This document shows, piece by piece, positions 1 through 7,128 of a stretch of 10,412 bases of DNA. Source of the DNA: Planctomicrobium sp. GTDB lineage: Bacteria; Planctomycetota; Planctomycetia; Planctomycetales; Planctomycetaceae. The stretch is taken from contig JAJDEL010000762.1 in the NCBI GenBank assembly GCA_029259835.1, positions 1-10,412 of the forward strand. Direction: 5' to 3'. Position numbers and translations under genes: made by a program. Numbering within the stretch: position 1 is the stretch's first letter; the number at the start of each line of letters is the position of its first letter. The notes under the pieces are model-generated. The model did no database searches. It had not been told where the DNA came from and was given only the letters and a program-made list of their open reading frames with translations.

Positions 1-1856
1 AACTCGTCAGACTCCTCAACGACACTCGGTACGCCGTTCGCGAGTACGCGATTGACGAGTGTGCTCTGCGCGGAGATTCGATTCTGCCTACTTTGAAGAG
101 ATTGATCGTTCGCGGTGATATTCGGGTTCGCCAAGGCGCTGCCTGGGCGTGTACCCGGATGCGAACAGCGAAAGCTCAAGAATTGGTGCGGCTTGCTCTG
201 AATGACAGAGACGAAACTGTCCGCGCGATCGCCTGTAAATCTGTTGGGGTGACGAAGGATAAGCTCGCGGTCTCAGGTCTTGTTGAAAGGCTGGAAGATA
301 CGTCTCCGCACGTTCGACGTGCAGCGTTAACTGCGCTTGGGCAAGTTGGTGAGAAGTCGGCAGTCGCGGCGATTTTGAAACATGCTCCGAACCTGATTGA
401 TCGTTCCGAAGATCACTCGTTGATTTTCGCTCTCATGCAAATTAATGCTCCCGAAGAAACGAAGCAAGGAATTCATTCCAAAGATGCCGAGACACGTCGT
501 GTGGCACTGACGGCACTCGATCAAATCGCACCGGAGAAATTAACGCCAGGCGATGTCATGCACGTCATCGCCGCTGGCGGCACTGGAACCATGAAATCAG
601 CATTACAAGTTTTGGAACATCATCCTGACTGGGAATCGTCGGTCGCAAGTCTTCTCGCCCAATGGATCGATGGTGATGTTCAAATTAAAGCTGAAGGAGT
701 GGTGACGCTGATTGCGAAATTCGGCGCGACTGAAACTCTTCGTCCGGTTTTGCAAAAAGGGCTGCAACAGCGAGCAAATCATGAAACGCAATTTGTTGCA
801 CTGGTCACCGGGATCGCCGGCTCTTCGCTTAAGGAAGTTCCAATGCAGTGGAATCCTGCCTGGAAAGCTGCCATCAATTCGAAAAATGCAGCTACTTCTC
901 TGACCGCGTTGAGAGGTTTGAAGTCGCTGAAACATTCGTTTTCCGAAAACCTTCAAAAGATTGCCAGTGACGCTGATGAAAGTGCTGCAAAACGTTTGCT
1001 GGCAATTGAAGCTTTGCCAGTGGGGGTTCTGAGTTCCGACAGCTTTGACTTCCTCATCGAAACGATTGAAAACGGAACGCCGCCGGTTCATGTCGAACGG
1101 TCGATAGTCGTTTTAGGAAAATCGAACTTAAACACTGAACAACAGGAAGTCGTCGCTGATCTTGTCCCGATGGCGGGACCGCTGGAACTGCAAGGACTAC
1201 TCAAAGTGGTTCAAAGAGTTTCCGATGCGGAAATTCTCCAGCAGATTGCAGCATCATTCACATCTGCGCGATCTCGAAAAACTCTCGCGACCCAGCAATT
1301 GAACCAACTTTCGAAGAAATGGCCTGCCGCTGCGAAACAGGCGCTGCAACCATTGCTCGATGAATTGCATACGATGGAAGCTTCACAAACTGAGAAGCTG
1401 AATCGACTGGAACCTCTCACGAAACATGCCAGCGCCAGCAAAGGTCGTGAGATCTTCTTCAATGAAAAGTCGAAGTGTGCGACCTGCCACCGAATTGGAG
1501 AGAAGGGTGGAAAGATTGGACCAGACCTATCTGCGATTGGGAGAATTCGGCGTGAGCGAGATTTGCTCGAAGCGATTCTGTTTCCATCGAAAACTTTCGC
1601 CCGTGAATACGAACCATATTCAATTGTGACTGAAGATGGCAAAGTCGTCTCTGGTCTCATCAGCCACGAAACCGCGGCAACACTTTCGCTTCAACAAACA
1701 ACAGGTGATCCGATTGTGATTCAACGTGACGAGATCGAAACGATGGTCCCGGCGGCAATTTCCGTGATGCCGCAAGGTCTCGAAACCGGCCTCAGCGAAC
1801 AACAACTCGCCGACCTAGTCGCGTTTTTGCGTTCATTGAATACAGGACCACAGTAA
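1..1856 (+). CDS. HEAT-repeat, PVC-type CxxCH heme-binding protein (5' end outside window)
   Basis: The reading frame is open from the left edge (codons in phase with base 3), so the 617 residues seen are the C-terminal part of a longer protein. The TTG at 93 is an internal Leu codon, because HEAT-like sequence (VREYAIDECALRG) continues upstream of it. The first 450 or so residues are alpha-helical HEAT-type repeats, such as VRRAALTALGQVG and VRQGAAWACTRM. The last 140 form a mono-heme c-type domain: SKGREIF, then CATCH at 1476-1490 for covalent heme attachment, GPDLSAIGR, and a late Met in SVMPQGLE (codon 1767) that may be the distal ligand. This matches the TIGR02603 'putative heme-binding domain, Pirellula/Verrucomicrobium type'. 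Relatives usually carry an N-terminal beta-propeller sugar-dehydrogenase-like domain, not visible here. Periplasmic electron transfer is inferred; the substrate is unknown. It converges on the next gene with 35 bases between the stop codons. Confidence 0.92.
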   Translation, partial: LVRLLNDTRYAVREYAIDECALRGDSILPTLKRLIVRGDIRVRQGAAWACTRMRTAKAQELVRLALNDRDETVRAIACKSVGVTKDKLAVSGLVERLEDTSPHVRRAALTALGQVGEKSAVAAILKHAPNLIDRSEDHSLIFALMQINAPEETKQGIHSKDAETRRVALTALDQIAPEKLTPGDVMHVIAAGGTGTMKSALQVLEHHPDWESSVASLLAQWIDGDVQIKAEGVVTLIAKFGATETLRPVLQKGLQQRANHETQFVALVTGIAGSSLKEVPMQWNPAWKAAINSKNAATSLTALRGLKSLKHSFSENLQKIASDADESAAKRLLAIEALPVGVLSSDSFDFLIETIENGTPPVHVERSIVVLGKSNLNTEQQEVVADLVPMAGPLELQGLLKVVQRVSDAEILQQIAASFTSARSRKTLATQQLNQLSKKWPAAAKQALQPLLDELHTMEASQTEKLNRLEPLTKHASASKGREIFFNEKSKCATCHRIGEKGGKIGPDLSAIGRIRRERDLLEAILFPSKTFAREYEPYSIVTEDGKVVSGLISHETAATLSLQQTTGDPIVIQRDEIETMVPAAISVMPQGLETGLSEQQLADLVAFLRSLNTGPQ

Positions 1857-1891
1857 ATCAGAGAAATTCGCTAATAAGAGCTGCGTCGACC

Positions 1892-2410
1892 TCAGGCTGC
1901 GCGCGTGAGTGGTTCGGCGATTTCTCTTAGGCGTGGTGCTTGTTTCGTGAATCGATGCGAAAATCGTCTGCCGCTGGCGGTGATGAATTGGATGCGGAAC
2001 ACCGGATTTTCCGGAACGACAAAGTTCTCAGGGACATCAAAGAAACAAGCTGGACTAAAAGCGATTGACGACTCTGGTCCGATGTTCCAAGGTGGTTTGT
2101 CATCGCCGGAGTACCCCCAGTCACCTTGAATGGCACCTTGGTCAGTTTGCAGGAAGCAGTCGAAGAGGACAATCGAATTCTGCCGAGAACTGTGATTGGC
2201 AATCAGAACACCGCCAGTATCAAGCTGTTGCAGGCAGAGCCGTTTAAGTTCCGGGTTGTCGGGATGACGCCGACATGCCGAACGGTAATCGCTGAGTTGG
2301 TAGAACTGAAGATTCGGCTTCTCCCGACGGGATCTCACAAACCAGAAGTAGGCCGTGAAAAGAAACGACCCTCCACTGAGCAGCATCTGCAAGGCGATTT
2401 CATTTTCCAT
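1892..2410 (-). CDS. Small membrane-anchored protein of unknown function
   Basis: This is a 172-residue protein that I do not recognise. I chose the ATG at 2410 (MENEIALQML) over the upstream in-frame GTG at 2536. An AGGTGG Shine-Dalgarno sequence lies just ahead of it, and a hydrophobic segment (about residues 7-25, LQMLLSGGSFLFTAYFWFV) then falls at the N-terminus. That segment is followed by the basic RSRREK, which suggests a single N-terminal anchor with the rest in the cytoplasm. Residues 65-152 are rich in beta-forming residues and aromatics (DWGYSGDDKPPW, FFDVPENFVVPENPVFRIQF), consistent with a small beta-sandwich. The C-terminus is basic. It runs in the same direction as the DUF1501 gene upstream but is separated from it by 254 bases and a GC-rich hairpin, so co-transcription is doubtful. 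That the gene is real rests on the SD and the sensible protein architecture. Confidence 0.7.
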   Translation of the reverse strand: MENEIALQMLLSGGSFLFTAYFWFVRSRREKPNLQFYQLSDYRSACRRHPDNPELKRLCLQQLDTGGVLIANHSSRQNSIVLFDCFLQTDQGAIQGDWGYSGDDKPPWNIGPESSIAFSPACFFDVPENFVVPENPVFRIQFITASGRRFSHRFTKQAPRLREIAEPLTRAA

Positions 2411-2593
2411 AGCGTCCACCTTTTTAAGAGAAACAGGCGGTTTTTTAGCATTAACTAGCGTTAGAGCCAAGATGGATTTTCGTTGAACGCCCCGGAAGAT
2501 TGGTGGGAAACTACGCGTGATATCCAATAGGACCAAGCAAATTTTCCAAACCTCACGGCCTGTTTGAGACTTGAGCTTCGCCCCTCACCCTAA

Positions 2594-2615
2594 CCCTCTC
2601 CCCCCAGGGAGAGGG
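2594..2615. repeat. REP-like GC-rich palindrome
   Basis: Nine-base perfect stem, CCCTCTCCC (2594-2602) with GGGAGAGGG (2607-2615), loop CCCA. It sits in the wider string CCCCTCACCCTAACC just before the stem. This CCCTCACCCTAACCCTCTCCC type of string is a familiar dispersed intergenic repeat in many bacterial genomes. It lies about 50 bases downstream of the DUF1501 stop. It has no T-run directly after it on either strand, so a repeat fits better than a classical intrinsic terminator, though it could still block transcription or protect mRNA ends. Confidence 0.6.
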
Positions 2616-2664
2616 GACAAAAATTGCCGCGATGCGAGAGCGATACGAATTTTCAAGCACGCTT

Positions 2665-4107
2665 TTAAGCGACAATGTCGTTCACGACGCGGCCGTGGAG
2701 GTCGGTGAGGCGGAAGTCTCTTCCAGAATAGCGGTAGGTGAGACGCTCGTGGTCGAAGCCGAGCATGTGCAGCATTGTGGCGTGCAGGTCGTGGACGTGC
2801 ATTCGGTTTTCTGTCGCCTTGAATCCGAATTCATCTGTCGCTCCATAGGTCATTCCCCCTTTCACTCCTCCGCCTGCAAGCCAGACGGAAAACCCGTGGT
2901 GGTTGTGATCGCGACCATTCTTCTTGCCTTGGTTTGCTCCGGGAGTTGGTAGTTCGACGACAGGAGTCCGTCCAAATTCTCCGCCCCAGAGAACGAGAGT
3001 GTCATCGAGTAACCCGCGCTGTTTGAGGTCTTTGAGCAATGCACCGAGTGGTTGGTCGAGTTGACCGGCGAGCCGTTTGTGGCCTGTTGCGATGTCGTCG
3101 TGGTTGTCCCAAGGTTGTCCGTTGCCGTGCCATAGTTGAACAAAACGCACCCCTCGTTCCACAAGTCTTCTGGCCATCAGGCATTGTCGGGCGTGTACGC
3201 CTTTGCCGTACATCTCCTGAATGTGCTTCGGCTCTCTGGAAACGTCGAAGGCATCCGATGCCTGAATTTGCATTCGATACGCAAGTTCCAAAGAGTGAAT
3301 CCGCGATTCCAGTTTTGGGTCATGCCCGCGCTGCTGGAGATGCTGTTGGTTGAGCGATTGCACGAGGTCCAATTGATCGCGTTGTTTTTCGAGCGACAGT
3401 TTCTTGTTGCGAATGTTGGCAATGAGTTTGTCAATGTCCGTATGTTTGGTGTCGATGTGTGTTCCTTGAAAGACACCGGGCAGAAACGCGGATCGCCAGT
3501 TTGCCGTTTCTGTAATCGGATAGCCACCAGGGCACATTGCGATGAACCCTGGGAGGTTTTGGTTTTCGGTTCCGAGTCCATAGGTGAGCCAACTTCCGAA
3601 GCTCGGGCGAATCAATCGTCCTTCGCCGCAGTTCATCAGCATCAGCGATGGCTCGTGATTCGGAACATCCGCGTGCATTGAGCGGATCACGCAGATGTCA
3701 TCAATGGATTCCGCAACGTGGGAAAAGAGATCGCTGACTTCGATTCCGCTTTCGCCATACTTTTTAAATTTGAATGGAGACCCAAGAGCGGCGCCTGTCT
3801 TTCTTTCCGTACGAAGGTTCTTTGTTGGAAGTTCCTTGCCGTGGTACTTCGTGAGCATCGGCTTCGGATCGAATGTGTCGACGTGAGATGGTCCTCCATT
3901 GCAGAAGATGTGAATCACATGCTTCGCCGTTCCAGGGAAGTGAGAGGCTTTCACTTCCATTGGAGATTTCGCTGTAGACGCGCCTTGAGCGACACGACTT
4001 TCATCCCCCAGCATCGCTGCCAACCCCAGCATTCCCAATCCCTGACCGGACCGGTGGAGCATTTCACGTCGAGAAAGATAGGGTAAACCATTCATGGCAG
4101 GACTCAT
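2665..4107 (-). CDS. DUF1501 family exported protein (sulfatase-like fold)
   Basis: A 480-residue protein, the usual length for DUF1501 (PF07394), a family greatly expanded in planctomycetes. The N-terminus has a Tat-type signal: SRREML (residues 12-17), then the hydrophobic GQGLGMLGLAAML. Family motifs in order are CNGGPSHVDTFDPKP (69-83), WHGNGQPWDNHDD (326-338), GGEFGRTP (375-382), GRDHNHHGF (398-406) and HVHDLHATMLHMLG (437-450). The conserved Asp and His residues in these blocks resemble the metal site of the alkaline phosphatase/sulfatase superfamily, but no reaction is established for the family. DUF1501 genes usually sit beside a DUF1549/DUF1553 cytochrome gene; here that partner is missing from both flanks. 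The start at 4107 has no strong SD; the ATG at 4095 (MNGLPYLSRRE) is a reasonable alternative and keeps the Tat signal. Export to the periplasm is inferred. Confidence 0.93.
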   Translation of the reverse strand: MSPAMNGLPYLSRREMLHRSGQGLGMLGLAAMLGDESRVAQGASTAKSPMEVKASHFPGTAKHVIHIFCNGGPSHVDTFDPKPMLTKYHGKELPTKNLRTERKTGAALGSPFKFKKYGESGIEVSDLFSHVAESIDDICVIRSMHADVPNHEPSLMLMNCGEGRLIRPSFGSWLTYGLGTENQNLPGFIAMCPGGYPITETANWRSAFLPGVFQGTHIDTKHTDIDKLIANIRNKKLSLEKQRDQLDLVQSLNQQHLQQRGHDPKLESRIHSLELAYRMQIQASDAFDVSREPKHIQEMYGKGVHARQCLMARRLVERGVRFVQLWHGNGQPWDNHDDIATGHKRLAGQLDQPLGALLKDLKQRGLLDDTLVLWGGEFGRTPVVELPTPGANQGKKNGRDHNHHGFSVWLAGGGVKGGMTYGATDEFGFKATENRMHVHDLHATMLHMLGFDHERLTYRYSGRDFRLTDLHGRVVNDIVA

Positions 4108-4600
4108 TTCAACAGGCAGGAGGTCGAGGCGGGGACTCTAATTGTCCAAATTCTATCGGTCGGCGTAAAGAGTCAACTCAAATTGAGAGACTGCGGAATA
4201 GGCGAAGAAGCTGGTTTTCCGCTCGTTTTGTTTGGTGGCATGTATTCATTTTCCCATAAAATGTAGGTTCTGTAACGAAATTAGCACGTGTTCCAAAGAT
4301 CTCCTCCAGATTAAGAAATCACGCTTGTTCGTTGTTTTCTCAAAATTGTGGCTTGGCTGAGGAGGTGTTCGCGGGTATACTCCGCCATCGCTCTTGGCTT
4401 CTTTTGCAGAAATTGAGACGAAACGGCTGGAAATAAGCGAGTGACGTTGACTCATTAACATGAAGAGCGTTGTTCTAGCCGAACGGGGTTTTCTACCAGA
4501 GTTGGAACCTCTTGAGTTCCCGTTGAAACTGTGTCGGCCTGTTTACCGCACAATCCTGCTGCCAACCACCGGTTGTGTGAACCGCTCTGGAAAGCCGCCA

Positions 4601-4652
4601 GCATCTTTGCAGATGCACTGAATTCTGTGGATTTCTTGTTTATCCAGAATTC
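4601..4652. other. Two adjacent stem-loops
   Basis: The first is GCATCT-ttgc-AGATGC (4601-4616), a perfect six-base stem. Three bases later is GAATTCTG (4620-4627) pairing with CAGAATTC (4645-4652), an eight-base stem that continues inward with GAT/ATC after a two-base bulge. Neither is followed by a T-run, so a terminator is not well supported. They may belong to a small RNA or a long 5' leader; the DNA alone does not decide. Confidence 0.45.
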
Positions 4653-4925
4653 TCAATTAGCGGCGTTTGCCTTCCGAAGAAGTTGAGTCCACGGGACCTG
4701 CTGAACCTAAGCGAACTCCCATGGAGTAGGTGATCCGTTTCACCTCTTCTTACCCTTTGTTGTGACGTAAGTCACTGCGAAATTAAATGTTGTGGCGATT
4801 GTCTGTTTGGTTTCTGCGAATATTTCAATACTTCGGAGAATCATTGTTAGCGCATGACCCGCTCAAAATCTGTTAGGCAGACCTCACTCTTTTATTCCAT
4901 ACTAGAAACCAGCCCTAGAGTTTGT

Positions 4926-4948
4926 AGCACCCTGTCTTGGGTCGTGCT
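4926..4948 (+). promoter_or_regulatory. Stem-loop in the probable helicase leader
   Basis: AGCAC (4926-4930) pairs with GTGCT (4944-4948), with an inner CC/GG pair around TGTCTT and a small bulge. It lies about 60 bases before the helicase start and would be in the 5' untranslated region if transcription begins upstream. A regulatory role is only inferred from position and from the long structured leaders known for some DEAD-box helicase genes. Confidence 0.3.
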
Positions 4949-5010
4949 GACATCCCTTCGAGCCTGATTTCAAACCTTGATTCACCGAGACAACCGACTA
5001 AGGACAACCA

Positions 5011-6363
5011 TTGACGACTTTTCAGGAACTTGAGTTAATTCATCCATTGCAGCGTGCGTTGGCTGATGAAAATTACGAAACACCGACCCCGATTCAGGCA
5101 AAAACGATTCCCTCAGCACTGCTTGGGAAAGATCTTTTAGGAAGTGCTCAAACCGGAACCGGCAAGACAGCCGCGTTTACGCTGCCGATTTTGAACAAGC
5201 TTGGCAAGCAAAACCGTAAAGCGATTTCCAATCACCCTTTCGCACTCATTTTGGCACCGACTCGTGAATTGGCAATTCAGATCGGCGATAGCATTTCAAC
5301 GTACGGCAGGCACCTGCGTTTGCGGCATGTTCTGGTTTACGGTGGCGTAGGACAGCGGAATCAGGTTCGCAGTCTCAGACGCGGTTCACACATTCTTGTT
5401 GCGACTCCAGGACGCTTGCTCGACTTGATGAATCAAGGGCACATCGAACTTGATCGCATGGAATTTTTTGTTCTGGATGAAGCCGACCGGATGCTCGATA
5501 TGGGCTTCCTGCCAGACTTGAAACGCATCATTAGCAAATTACCCGAAAAGCGACAGTCGATGTTCTTTTCGGCAACTCTGCCACCCAAGATTATCGAACT
5601 CTCACGAACCCTGCTCACCGATCCAGTCACAGTCAATGTGACTCCAGAATCGTCGGATGTGTTGAAAATTGAGCAGTTGATGATGTTTGTGGAACGCAGT
5701 GAAAAGCAAGCTGCTCTCAAGAAGATTTTGCGTAGCAAAGAGACCGGCCAGACTTTGGTCTTCACAAAAACCAAACGCACCGCCGATATGCTGACTGAAC
5801 AACTTCAGAAGGGCGACATCTCGGCAACCGCGATTCATGGGAATAAATCCCAGAATGCCCGGCAAAAAGCGCTGTTGGCGTTCCGGAACAATCGAGTTCA
5901 AGTGTTGGTTGCAACGGATGTTGCGGCTCGCGGAATCGATATCGATGGCCTCTCTCACGTTGTGAATTACGATCTTCCACTTGAAGCGGAAGCCTATGTT
6001 CATCGAATCGGTCGAACCGGACGCGCAGGTGCAGAAGGTGTCGCAATTTCATTTTGCAGTTCCGCAGAACTTCGTGAACTGTGGGCGATTGAAAAACTGA
6101 TCGGTCAAAAGGTTCCTGTTGACCCGGAGCACCCAGCCAAAGAACGCAAGGGCAGGCAAGGTTCGGCTCCGCGAGGGAAACGGAACTCATCAAAGCGGTT
6201 TTCCTCCAGTGATGGCTCACGTCCGAAGCGACCAAAGTTTCGATCGTCGACGGAATCGTCGACCGAGCCCTCGCCTCGAAGCAAACCAAAGAAACGAAAA
6301 CCAAAATCAAAGCCAAAACCAATGGGACAAAAACAGCGGCAGAAAATTAAGCCTCCGCAATAG
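5011..6363 (+). CDS. rhlE: DEAD-box ATP-dependent RNA helicase, RhlE-like
   Basis: A 450-residue helicase that unwinds or remodels RNA using ATP, cytoplasmic, with likely roles in ribosome assembly or mRNA decay. All core motifs are present: Q motif (F4 to Q29, TPTPIQ), motif I AQTGTGKT (46-53), Ia PTRELA (83-88), TPGR (132-135), II DEAD (156-159), III SAT (187-189), LVFTKT (249-254), V ATDVAARGID (301-310) and VI HRIGRTGRAG (331-340). The compact core and its N-terminus resemble RhlE. Residues from about 372 on form a low-complexity Arg/Lys/Ser/Pro tail (KPKKRKPKSKPKP) that probably binds RNA without a fold. The start is TTG: AAGGA at 5000-5004 sits six bases ahead, and the Q motif follows at the expected distance. 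Downstream on the same strand are a tiny basic protein and a cold-shock protein, which suggests a shared RNA-remodelling role. The assignment to RhlE rather than another DEAD-box branch is by resemblance. Confidence 0.95.
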   Translation: MTTFQELELIHPLQRALADENYETPTPIQAKTIPSALLGKDLLGSAQTGTGKTAAFTLPILNKLGKQNRKAISNHPFALILAPTRELAIQIGDSISTYGRHLRLRHVLVYGGVGQRNQVRSLRRGSHILVATPGRLLDLMNQGHIELDRMEFFVLDEADRMLDMGFLPDLKRIISKLPEKRQSMFFSATLPPKIIELSRTLLTDPVTVNVTPESSDVLKIEQLMMFVERSEKQAALKKILRSKETGQTLVFTKTKRTADMLTEQLQKGDISATAIHGNKSQNARQKALLAFRNNRVQVLVATDVAARGIDIDGLSHVVNYDLPLEAEAYVHRIGRTGRAGAEGVAISFCSSAELRELWAIEKLIGQKVPVDPEHPAKERKGRQGSAPRGKRNSSKRFSSSDGSRPKRPKFRSSTESSTEPSPRSKPKKRKPKSKPKPMGQKQRQKIKPPQ

Positions 6364-6543
6364 TAGAGCGGCTTTGAAAGCTACAGCCAGGGGATAAGCA
6401 TTCTCCAGGCAGCATGGTCAAGGGGAGCCAATTCCGTACCGAATGGGAATTACGAATTAATCGCAGGACGCAAAACGTTGAACCTTGTGTCGCATCAAAC
6501 AATTATGCAACCGGCGTCGTTGGCGTCACGAACCTCGATTTGA

Positions 6544-6551
6544 TGGAGAAG
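6544..6551 (+). promoter_or_regulatory. Ribosome binding site deciding an ATC start
   Basis: GGAGAAG (6545-6551) lies with its GGAG core seven bases before ATC at 6556. In that frame there is a TGA at 6541 and no ATG, GTG or TTG anywhere between it and the stop at 6724, so this SD supports initiation at ATC. Confidence 0.45.
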
Positions 6552-6555
6552 AATC

Positions 6556-6726
6556 ATCGCAAAGAATCAGAATACATTCGCGAAACGACAGCGTGAAGCA
6601 GAAAAACGGGCAAAAGCCGAGGAAAAACGCGCTCGACGTCAACTGCGTAAGCAAGGTGGCGGGGAAGCGGAAGCTCCTCCAGAGCACCCAGATTTATTAA
6701 AGTCTCCCACAGAAGAAGAACTTTAA
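6556..6726 (+). CDS. Small, highly basic protein (56 residues), apparent ATC start
   Basis: Read from ATC at 6556, the frame gives AKNQNTFAKRQREAEKRAK after the initiator, then AEEKRARRQLRKQGGG and an acidic, Pro-containing end (EAEAPPEHPDLL, SPTEEEL) before TAA. The N-terminal 35 residues are almost all Lys, Arg, Glu, Ala and Gln and should form one charged helix; this resembles short conserved 'NTFAKRQRE'-type proteins I have seen in several bacterial phyla, with no known function. RNA or ribosome binding is a guess from charge. The frame has no canonical start, but a Shine-Dalgarno sequence sits at ideal distance from the ATC, as with infC, which naturally uses ATT or ATC. The alternative is one extra base after the ATG at 6543: without it, that ATG would read straight into this frame. 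It lies 192 bases after the helicase and 191 before the cold-shock gene, all on one strand. Confidence 0.6.
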   Translation: MAKNQNTFAKRQREAEKRAKAEEKRARRQLRKQGGGEAEAPPEHPDLLKSPTEEEL

Positions 6727-6740
6727 ATAAGTAGACTCAG

Positions 6741-6769
6741 GTGACACTCAGTATTTCGTTGAGTGTCAC
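6741..6769 (+). terminator. Strong stem-loop after the small basic protein gene
   Basis: GTGACACTCA (6741-6750) and TGAGTGTCAC (6760-6769) form a perfect ten-base stem with a nine-base loop, 15 bases after the TAA at 6726. The position suits a terminator or mRNA-end stabiliser. No T-run follows, so intrinsic termination is not certain. The symmetry could also serve a DNA-binding regulator upstream of the cold-shock gene. Confidence 0.5.
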
Positions 6770-6779
6770 ATGAAATTGC

Positions 6780-6873
6780 CGAACACGCGAGTTTTTTCTC
6801 GCTCATGTTCGACAAAGCCGTAGACAACGGCTACAACTAACGTGGTCATGTTTACGTGAGTGTTTCACGCAAA
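6780..6873 (+). promoter_or_regulatory. Structured leader of the cold-shock gene (three stem-loops)
   Basis: Three further hairpins follow before the start at 6918. The first has CGAACA (6780-6785) with TGTTCG (6806-6811), and inside it GCGAG-tttttt-CTCGC (6787-6802). The second is AGCCGT-agaca-ACGGCT (6816-6832). The third is CGTGA-gtgtt-TCACG (6855-6869), extended by TTT/AAA after one mismatch. Cold-shock genes often have long structured 5' leaders that control translation with temperature; this one is not homologous to any leader I can name. Where transcription starts is unknown, so the first hairpin may lie outside the mRNA. Confidence 0.45.
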
Positions 6874-6917
6874 ACTGACCGCACTCGCAGATTTTTTGAA
6901 AGCACTGGATTACAGAG

Positions 6918-7115
6918 ATGGCAGAAGGCACGATTAAGCGGATCACCACAAAGGGATTTGGGTTCATTGAAGACGGAACGGGAAAAGACATGTTTTTCCA
7001 TAGCTCAGCCTTGGAAGGCACGAGCTTCGACGACCTCCAAGAGGGACAACGCGTCTCTTACAATGTTGGTCAAGGACCAAAAGGACCACGTGCAGAAAAC
7101 GTACGTGTTCTCTAA
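6918..7115 (+). CDS. csp: Cold-shock-domain protein (CspA family)
   Basis: A 65-residue protein, the standard size for a single cold-shock domain (five-stranded OB fold). RNP1 is KGFGFIE (about residues 12-18) and RNP2 is DMFFHSSAL (24-32), supplying the aromatic residues that bind single-stranded RNA or DNA. The C-terminal GQRVSYNVGQGPKGPRAENV matches the usual ending. It is expected to act in the cytoplasm as an RNA chaperone, preventing mRNA secondary structure; cold induction is typical of the family but not universal, and is not shown by sequence alone. The ATG at 6918 gives MAEGTIKRI, a typical N-terminus, though the SD ahead of it is weak. The leader contains several hairpins and a strong terminator follows, so it is probably transcribed alone or as the last gene after the basic protein. 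Confidence 0.96.
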   Translation: MAEGTIKRITTKGFGFIEDGTGKDMFFHSSALEGTSFDDLQEGQRVSYNVGQGPKGPRAENVRVL

Positions 7116-7128
7116 GAGTCTTATCTCT

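Larger units (their letters stand above)
4108..5010. other. Long intergenic region between divergent genes, with several stem-loops
   Basis: About 900 bases separate the divergent DUF1501 and helicase genes, so promoters for both must lie here. I see no confident protein gene. Short open frames exist on both strands (minus 4461-4246, plus 4460-4621), but neither has an SD or a recognisable product. Visible structure includes the adjacent hairpins at 4601-4652, the inverted repeat GTGAC-gtaa-GTCAC (4762-4775) that could be an operator, and a hairpin at 4926-4948 close to the helicase start. I could not match any part to tmRNA, SRP RNA, RNase P RNA or a tRNA. Confidence 0.6.

Noticed and set aside
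4246..4461. A 71-residue minus-strand frame upstream of the DUF1501 gene.
   Set aside because: No SD, mixed low-complexity composition with no domain or membrane pattern, and no homologue I recognise.
4460..4621. A 53-residue open frame on the plus strand starting MKSVVLAERGFLPELEPLEF.
   Set aside because: No SD ahead of the ATG, no recognisable family, and its end runs into the 4601 hairpin. It may be chance; conservation in relatives would change this.
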